This document shows, piece by piece, positions 1 to 4,444 of a stretch of 6,654 nt of DNA (the first letter of the stretch is position 1; each line of letters opens with the position of its first letter). This DNA comes from Bacteroidota bacterium (GTDB lineage: Bacteria > Bacteroidota > Bacteroidia > Bacteroidales > VadinHA17): NCBI GenBank assembly GCA_012838685.1, contig DUOU01000182.1, positions 1 through 6,654 of the forward strand, given 5' to 3'. Made by a program: the position numbers and the translations under genes. The notes under the pieces were generated by a model. It was not told the origin of the DNA, ran no database searches, and saw only the letters and a program-made list of their open reading frames with translations.

Positions 1-468
1 GATGTTATGATCAATCTTGGAGCTTTTCTCGGGGGGGATTATGAAACCGTGATAAGCGAGATCAGTGAGATTAAAAGCGCTATAGGGAATAAGACACTCA
101 AGGTAATAATAGAATCCGGTTGCCTGAACGGTTACGAACAGATTTTTAAAGCTTCGATGCTGGCAATGGATGCGGGGGCGGATTTTATAAAAACATCTAC
201 CGGCAAAAATGGCACTGGAGCCACTCCCGAAGCAGCTTACGTTATTTGTAAAGCAATATCCTGTTTTTACGGGGAGACCGGGATTCAGGTTGGCTTCAAG
301 GCTGCGGGAGGAATATCGGAAGTAAACGATGCGGTTGTTTTTTATCAGATTGTAAGTACTTGTTTGGGCGATAAGTGGCTGAACAACAAGCTTTTCAGGA
401 TAGGAGCCAGTCGACTCGCCAACAACATCCTCTCTGAAATAGCCGGAGAAAGGCATGAACATTTCTGA
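1..468 (+). CDS. deoC: Deoxyribose-phosphate aldolase (DERA), C-terminal part, 5' end outside window
   Basis: This class I aldolase reversibly cleaves 2-deoxy-D-ribose 5-phosphate to glyceraldehyde 3-phosphate and acetaldehyde in the cytoplasm, the last step of deoxyribonucleoside catabolism. The frame is open at base 1, so the gene starts upstream and the ATG at 7 is internal. The first residues, DVMINLGA, match the DERA strand carrying the catalytic Asp (Asp102 in E. coli numbering). FIKTSTGK contains the Schiff-base lysine (codon 190-192, equivalent to Lys167). VGFKAAGG contains the second catalytic lysine (codon 298-300, equivalent to Lys201). FRIGASR near the C-terminus is the usual phosphate-binding region. 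About 155 residues are visible of a family usually 220-300 long, so roughly the N-terminal third to half is missing. The 3' end overlaps the next gene by 14 bases, suggesting co-transcription. No defect is seen in the visible part. Confidence 0.95.
   Translation, partial: DVMINLGAFLGGDYETVISEISEIKSAIGNKTLKVIIESGCLNGYEQIFKASMLAMDAGADFIKTSTGKNGTGATPEAAYVICKAISCFYGETGIQVGFKAAGGISEVNDAVVFYQIVSTCLGDKWLNNKLFRIGASRLANNILSEIAGERHEHF
445..453 (+). promoter_or_regulatory. Shine-Dalgarno-like sequence for the DUF4271 gene, inside the deoC 3' end
   Basis: The sequence GGAGAAAGG lies within the last deoC codons; its GGAG core ends six bases before the ATG at 455. It supports that start and the 14-base overlap. 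Bacteroidota genes often lack a recognisable Shine-Dalgarno sequence, and none is obvious before the other genes here, so this may be a site suited to translation coupled to deoC, or a coincidence of deoC codons. Confidence 0.4.
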
Positions 469-1315
469 CACTATACCTGTTTATGGACCGATAAACTACC
501 CGGCTCTTTCCTATTTTGACCCCTCAAAAGTTGTTTTACAGATCAATAGTGATAGTCTGGAACGGTTTCCTGTTAATATGATAACCGCTAACAGGCAGCA
601 TAGTCATGAGTCTTTAGAGAGACTATTGGGGCACCTTGAGGAGGGAGAACTTCTTATCCTGGGAACAAGTATGGATTGGTTATTGATTATTGTTCTTTTA
701 TCCGCTTTTACATATGGAGTTTTAAGATTTTTTCTGGGAGAGCGCATATTCGGCAATATTACTGTAGCATCGGGCCACAGGTTTTTGGAGCCCGCCCAGG
801 ATATGTCGGTGCTTTTCCACTGGAACACCATTATCCTGCATTTTATATCGTACCTGAATTTAGCAATATTTACATATTGCGCGCTCAGCTATTATAACTT
901 GATACCCGATAAAGTAAGTGGCCCATTTTTCATTTTAATAGCGACGATTTTTTGGGGATTGGCCGTATTGGGTCGTCATATAATTTGCTCCGTTACCGGA
1001 CATATAAGCGGGTATAAAAAGCTGTTCAATGACTATATTTTGTCTGTTTACGCCACATACAGGATAGTTGCTTTGGTTCTTTTTGTAATTTCCATATTGA
1101 TGTTATACACATCTATTTTGCCGACCAAAGCGCTGATGTTTATCGCATTGGTAATTGTTGTCATATTATTTTTCTTTCGTTTTCTGGGGCTTTTCACAGC
1201 TTTTGTTAAAAGTGATGTTTCAATATTCTATTTGATTTTGTACCTTTGTGCCCTTGAAATATTGCCTGTGGCAGTGGTCGTTAAATATATTCAGAGACTT
1301 CTTTTGAACAGTTAA
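455..1315 (+). CDS. DUF4271 family integral membrane protein, function unknown
   Basis: The protein has 286 residues: a polar N-terminal stretch of about 70 residues without a signal peptide, then about six predicted membrane helices near residues 74-94, 123-146, 156-180, 195-219, 226-249 and 255-277. The last helix carries FYLILYLCALEILP, the C-terminal signature I associate with DUF4271, a family seen mainly in Bacteroidota beside hemD. Charged residues inside the membrane part, notably the Arg-His pair at 174-175, His182, Arg242 and the Glu-Ile-Leu-Pro at 268-271, could be functional, but no catalytic motif is recognisable. The ATG at 455 is chosen because a Shine-Dalgarno-like GGAG precedes it. 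The start overlaps deoC by 14 bases and the HemD-like gene begins 29 bases after the stop, so it is probably part of one operon. A role linked to tetrapyrrole metabolism is only guilt by association. The family call is fairly secure; the function is not known. Confidence 0.85.
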   Translation: MNISDTIPVYGPINYPALSYFDPSKVVLQINSDSLERFPVNMITANRQHSHESLERLLGHLEEGELLILGTSMDWLLIIVLLSAFTYGVLRFFLGERIFGNITVASGHRFLEPAQDMSVLFHWNTIILHFISYLNLAIFTYCALSYYNLIPDKVSGPFFILIATIFWGLAVLGRHIICSVTGHISGYKKLFNDYILSVYATYRIVALVLFVISILMLYTSILPTKALMFIALVIVVILFFFRFLGLFTAFVKSDVSIFYLILYLCALEILPVAVVVKYIQRLLLNS

Positions 1316-1344
1316 TCATAAGTGAAACATAAAAACCTGAACAA

Positions 1345-2097
1345 TTGAAAATTAGGAAGATTTTAGTGTCGCAGCCGGAGCCTCTTAATCCAAAATCGCC
1401 TTATTATGAGTTGGCTAAAAAGTATAATTTTAAGATTGATTTTAAGCCGTTTATACAGGTTGAAGGGGTTACCTTAAAAGAGTTCAGACGCCAGAAAATC
1501 AACATTCTTGATTTTTCCGCGGTAGTTTTTACCAGTAAGACCGCTATCGATAATTTTTTCAGAATATGTGGGGAACTGCGTTTATGTGTACCGGAAACGA
1601 TGAAATATTTTTGTATTACCGAAAATGTAGCTTTCTATCTCCAAAAATATATCGTGTACCGGAAAAGGAAGATTTTTTTCGGGAAATCAAAGTTTCAGGA
1701 TTTGATGGAGGTTATTGGCAAGCATCCGAATGAAAAATATCTTGTTCCACTTTCAGATCCGCATAAAGCCGAAATACCCGAGCTTTTGAACAAACACAAT
1801 ATCAAGCACACTATCGGTACTTTTTATAGGACCCTGAGCAGCGATTTCTCGGACATGAAGGAGTTTGATTATGATATGTTGGTTTTCTACAGTCCCGTTG
1901 GTGTTAAGGCGCTTAAGGAGAATTTTCCCGGTTTTGTTCAGGGCGACATTAAGATAGCCGCATTTGGTCCCACAACAGCTTCAGCCGTCACCCAAGAGGG
2001 ATACAGACTTGACATTCAGGCGCCAAATCCCGAAGCGCCATCGATGACAATGGCTTTGGACAACTTTTTGAAAGAGCACAATAAAGGCAATAAGTAA
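1345..2097 (+). CDS. hemD: Uroporphyrinogen-III synthase (HemD-like), TTG start
   Basis: Uroporphyrinogen-III synthase closes hydroxymethylbilane to uroporphyrinogen III, inverting ring D, in the cytoplasmic heme/siroheme/cobalamin pathway. The 250-residue product matches the usual length and the Bacteroidota form: N-terminal strand KIRKILVSQPEP, then KIDFKPFIQVEG (30-41), FTSKTAI (62-68), FYSPVGVKAL (181-190) and AAFGPTTASAV (205-215), the last being the conserved glycine/threonine loop of the HEM4 fold. The family is poor in invariant catalytic residues, so assignment rests on the overall pattern. The start is TTG at 1345: an in-frame TAA at 1330-1332 excludes any upstream start, and the next candidate (GTG at 1366) would remove the conserved first strand. 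No Shine-Dalgarno sequence is evident. It lies 29 bases after the DUF4271 gene and 59 before rnpA. No other heme gene is in the window. Confidence 0.9.
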   Translation: MKIRKILVSQPEPLNPKSPYYELAKKYNFKIDFKPFIQVEGVTLKEFRRQKINILDFSAVVFTSKTAIDNFFRICGELRLCVPETMKYFCITENVAFYLQKYIVYRKRKIFFGKSKFQDLMEVIGKHPNEKYLVPLSDPHKAEIPELLNKHNIKHTIGTFYRTLSSDFSDMKEFDYDMLVFYSPVGVKALKENFPGFVQGDIKIAAFGPTTASAVTQEGYRLDIQAPNPEAPSMTMALDNFLKEHNKGNK

Positions 2098-2156
2098 CAT
2101 ATCTTTCATTTTTTAAGTGAGTTCGGGTAGGATATTTCCTCTCCATCTTTTTGATC

Positions 2157-2546
2157 ATGTCGGGCCAAAACTTCCCAAAGAGAGAAAGGCTGCGCGGCCT
2201 TAAGCTTATATCTTCCCTTTTTGAAGAGGGAGAAACATTTTACATAAAGGGATATAAGGTGGCAATGAAAGAGGTTTCGCTGACCGAAAATGTACCTATA
2301 AGGATTGCCTTCGCGGTACCCAAAAAGTCAATTAAAAAAGCAGTGGACAGAAATTTGATCAGAAGAAGGTTGAGGGAGGCGTACCGAAAAGCCAAAGGAC
2401 CACTGTTCAATCTACTTGAGCGCGACGAAAAACAGTTGGCAATAATGGTAATCTACCTTGGTAAGGAGATAGATGCATATCCGGCTGTTGAAGATTCGAT
2501 TTCCGAAATCTTAAAAATTATCGCTAACAGAATTTCTCTCTCTTAA
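2157..2546 (+). CDS. rnpA: Ribonuclease P protein component
   Basis: RnpA is the basic protein subunit that binds RNase P RNA and precursor tRNA and aids removal of the tRNA 5' leader. The 129-residue product is of normal size. It shows the N-terminal FPKRERLRG and LFEEG elements, the central IRIAFAVPKK strand (48-57), and the diagnostic RNR motif AVDRNLIRRRLREAYRK (62-78), which contacts the RNA. I take the ATG at 2157; an in-frame TTG at 2151 would add two residues (Met-Ile) and has no better ribosome-binding site. The gene lies 59 bases after hemD. The common rpmH-rnpA-yidD-yidC order is not seen here: rnpA is followed by a protease gene after 221 bases. Placement next to hemD and DUF4271 is what I would expect in Bacteroidota. 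Confidence 0.95.
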   Translation: MSGQNFPKRERLRGLKLISSLFEEGETFYIKGYKVAMKEVSLTENVPIRIAFAVPKKSIKKAVDRNLIRRRLREAYRKAKGPLFNLLERDEKQLAIMVIYLGKEIDAYPAVEDSISEILKIIANRISLS

Positions 2547-2628
2547 TTTGTTAAAGTTCTGTTAATTGTTTCTTTATCAAAGTTTAATCTGGAATCATAA
2601 AAATCATTCTAAAATATAAAAAGCATAT

Positions 2629-2638
2629 ATTCGCGAAT
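2629..2638. repeat. 10-bp perfect palindrome ATTCGCGAAT in the rnpA-protease gap
   Basis: ATTCGCGAAT reads the same on both strands and sits in an otherwise AT-rich stretch, about 130 bases before the protease start. It could be a small dimeric-protein operator, but there is one copy only and no matching site elsewhere was noticed, so chance is equally likely. Confidence 0.25.
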
Positions 2639-2667
2639 TGTTCCGGAGGATGGAACCAAAGAGCAAT

Positions 2668-2714
2668 AACCCAACATGAACCGGTATAGATGTTATTGGG
2701 TTTACATTTGGGTT
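2668..2714 (+). other. Imperfect hairpin with a duplicated 3' arm in the protease leader
   Basis: AACCCAACAT (2668-2677) can pair with ATGTT and GGGTT (2690-2694 and 2698-2702), leaving a three-base bulge (ATT) on the 3' side and a 12-base loop. The inner seven bases AACCCAA (2668-2674) can alternatively pair with TTGGGTT at 2696-2702 or with a second TTGGGTT at 2708-2714, twelve bases further on. The structure is not followed by a U-run, so it does not look like an intrinsic terminator of rnpA. It may form mutually exclusive structures in the leader of the S41 protease mRNA; this is inference from pairing alone. Confidence 0.3.
2703..2710 (+). promoter_or_regulatory. Possible Bacteroidota -7 promoter box for the S41 protease gene
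   Basis: TACATTTG is an exact match to the Bacteroidota consensus -7 element TAnnTTTG. It lies 57 bases before the protease start codon, in the only sizeable gap between same-strand genes. The expected TTTG-type -33 element is not found 19-21 bases upstream, so this is a half-supported promoter; the octamer also overlaps the hairpin region described separately. Confidence 0.3.
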
Positions 2715-2753
2715 GGACTTTATATGATCCATCACTGTTCTGTGGGCAACCGA

Positions 2754-2765
2754 AATAATATTATT
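2754..2765. repeat. 12-bp AT-only palindrome just before the protease start codon
   Basis: AATAATATTATT is a perfect 12-base palindrome ending two bases before the ATG at 2768, in the position where a ribosome-binding site would lie. No Shine-Dalgarno sequence is present there. AT-rich sequence upstream of start codons is usual in Bacteroidota and favours an unstructured initiation region, so the symmetry may be a by-product of composition. Confidence 0.25.
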
Positions 2766-2767
2766 CA

Positions 2768-4444
2768 ATGAAAAGGAGAAATAATTCAAAGAGGATATCT
2801 ATAGTCGCGGTACTGTTGCTGGTACCGATCAGTTTAATTTTTTTGGCGTTCCAAAACGAGTCCCGTGATTTCAAAATCTCAAAAAATCTGGATATTTTTT
2901 TCTCTCTTTTCAGGGAGTTGAACACCTTTTATGTTGACGATATTGATCCCGATAAATTGGTTAAAACCGGTATCGACAATATGTTGAGGACTCTCGATCC
3001 CTATACGGTATATTATCCTGAATCGGATGCCGACGAACTCACTTTGATTACCACGGGCAAATATGGTGGAATAGGCTCATTGATAAGGGCTGAAGGCGAG
3101 TATTGTATAATCAGTGGCGTATATAAAGGATTTCCGGCCGATATCGCGGGAATAAAACCGGGAGATGTTTTGATGAGCGTTGATGGTGCCAGCATCAAGG
3201 GGTTATCATCGGACGAAGTAAGCGAAAGACTCAAAGGCAATCCCGGAACGGAGGTAGAGCTGACACTGTTAAGCAACGGAGAGGAGAAGAAAATTACGAT
3301 AAAAAGGGAGAGGGTGGCCATACCTCCGGTACCATACTATGGAATGATCGACTCCAATACGGGCTATATCTGTTTTACAAGTTTTACCCAGAATTGCGTG
3401 GCAGATGTCAGAAGCGCCCTATTGGATTTGAAAACCCACAATCCCAAACAGATAATTTTGGATATTAGAAGCAATGGAGGGGGATTACTCTCGGAAGCGG
3501 TAGAAATTGTCAACCTTTTCGTAGGTCCCGATAATGAGGTTGTATCAACCAAAGGAAAAGTCAAACGGTTTGATGAGACCTATAAGACCACAAAAGAGGC
3601 CGTTGATGCCAATATCCCCTTAGCGGTTCTGATAAACAGAAGTTCAGCTTCGGCCTCGGAGATAGTCGCGGGAGCGATCCAGGATCTCGACAGGGGTGTA
3701 ATTATTGGTGAAAGATCGTATGGGAAAGGTCTTGTCCAGATATCCAGGCCGCTTAGCTATAACACGCAATTGAAAGTTACAACAGCCAAGTATTACACTC
3801 CAAGTGGAAGGTGCGTACAGGCAATTGATTTTTCGCAACGCAACGAAGATGGGAGCGTGGGAAGCGTTCCGGACTCCCTTATCAAGGAGTTTAAGACAAG
3901 AAACGGCAGGATAGTCAGGGATGGAGGCGGGATCGCGCCGGATGTTGAGGTTAAGGCCGAAATGCTGAGCCAGGTCGCTACCGAACTATACGTAAGGAAT
4001 TTGATTTTTGATTACTCAACAAAATATTACTGGGAACATAAAGATATCCATACTATCGAGGATTTTGAGTTCACGGATTATGACTATGCCGATTTTTATT
4101 CTTTCCTGGTAGAAAGGGATTTTGATTATCAAACACTCACTGAAACGGCTTTGTCGGATTTGGTGACAACCGCCAAGAGGGAGAAGTACTATGACCTGTA
4201 CGAGGCTTTTTTCATGGAATTGCAACAGGATCTTTCCCACTCTTTGTCGCAGGATCTGGATCTCTTCAAGGAGGAGATAGTGGGTTTGATAGAAGATGAT
4301 ATTATCAGCCGTTATTTTTATGAAGAGGGAATGATCCGATGGTCGGTACAGAAGGATAAGCAGGTTATAAAAGCCATTGAAATATTGAACGATAGCCAAA
4401 AATACGACTCCCTGCTCACCTTTTCGTCGCGGCCATCAATCTAG
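2768..4444 (+). CDS. S41 family carboxyl-terminal processing protease (CtpA/Prc-like), PDZ-containing, membrane-anchored
   Basis: This 558-residue serine protease probably cleaves the C-terminal regions of periplasmic or envelope proteins. An Arg/Lys-rich start and one hydrophobic segment (about 10-28) without a lipobox Cys suggest a signal anchor exposing it to the periplasm. ISKNLDIF (37-44) and LDPYT (76-80) are typical of Bacteroidota members. A PDZ domain spans about 90-178, with GGIG (100-103) and the peptide-docking stretch AGIKPGDVLMSVDG (127-140). The S41 core covers about 185-350, with the set known from B. subtilis CtpB: Ser295 in SSASASE, Lys320 in SYGKG, 25 residues later as in the family, and Gln324. 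A further C-terminal region of about 160 residues, rich in acidic and aromatic residues, follows and is usual for the Bacteroidota form. The start is the ATG at 2768. The stop shares a CTAG with the convergent gene. A specific gene symbol is withheld because the natural substrate is unknown. Confidence 0.93.
   Translation: MKRRNNSKRISIVAVLLLVPISLIFLAFQNESRDFKISKNLDIFFSLFRELNTFYVDDIDPDKLVKTGIDNMLRTLDPYTVYYPESDADELTLITTGKYGGIGSLIRAEGEYCIISGVYKGFPADIAGIKPGDVLMSVDGASIKGLSSDEVSERLKGNPGTEVELTLLSNGEEKKITIKRERVAIPPVPYYGMIDSNTGYICFTSFTQNCVADVRSALLDLKTHNPKQIILDIRSNGGGLLSEAVEIVNLFVGPDNEVVSTKGKVKRFDETYKTTKEAVDANIPLAVLINRSSASASEIVAGAIQDLDRGVIIGERSYGKGLVQISRPLSYNTQLKVTTAKYYTPSGRCVQAIDFSQRNEDGSVGSVPDSLIKEFKTRNGRIVRDGGGIAPDVEVKAEMLSQVATELYVRNLIFDYSTKYYWEHKDIHTIEDFEFTDYDYADFYSFLVERDFDYQTLTETALSDLVTTAKREKYYDLYEAFFMELQQDLSHSLSQDLDLFKEEIVGLIEDDIISRYFYEEGMIRWSVQKDKQVIKAIEILNDSQKYDSLLTFSSRPSI

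Noticed and set aside
2129..2140. Small inverted repeat AGGATATTTCCT between hemD and rnpA
   Set aside because: Only four paired bases per arm with a four-base loop; too weak for a terminator or operator claim.
2151..2156. TTG at 2151 as the rnpA start
   Set aside because: The in-frame ATG at 2157 is a better start codon, costs only two residues, and nothing in the upstream sequence favours the TTG.
2650..2679. Nine-codon frame starting at the ATG at 2650 after GGAGG
   Set aside because: The GGAGG directly abuts the ATG, leaving no spacer for ribosome binding, and the peptide is too short to judge.
2604..2789. 61-residue minus-strand reading frame across the rnpA-protease gap
   Set aside because: No family resemblance, no upstream signal, and it would overlap the protease start on the opposite strand; it looks like a chance open frame.
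3013..3321. 102-residue minus-strand frame rich in Ser, Pro and Leu, opposite the PDZ domain
   Set aside because: Low-complexity composition is what antisense of a Gly/Asp/Glu-rich PDZ coding sequence gives; no start signal or family match.
4016..4399. 127-residue minus-strand frame inside the protease gene
   Set aside because: It lies fully opposite a conserved protease region; the sequence has no recognisable motif and reads as an antisense shadow.
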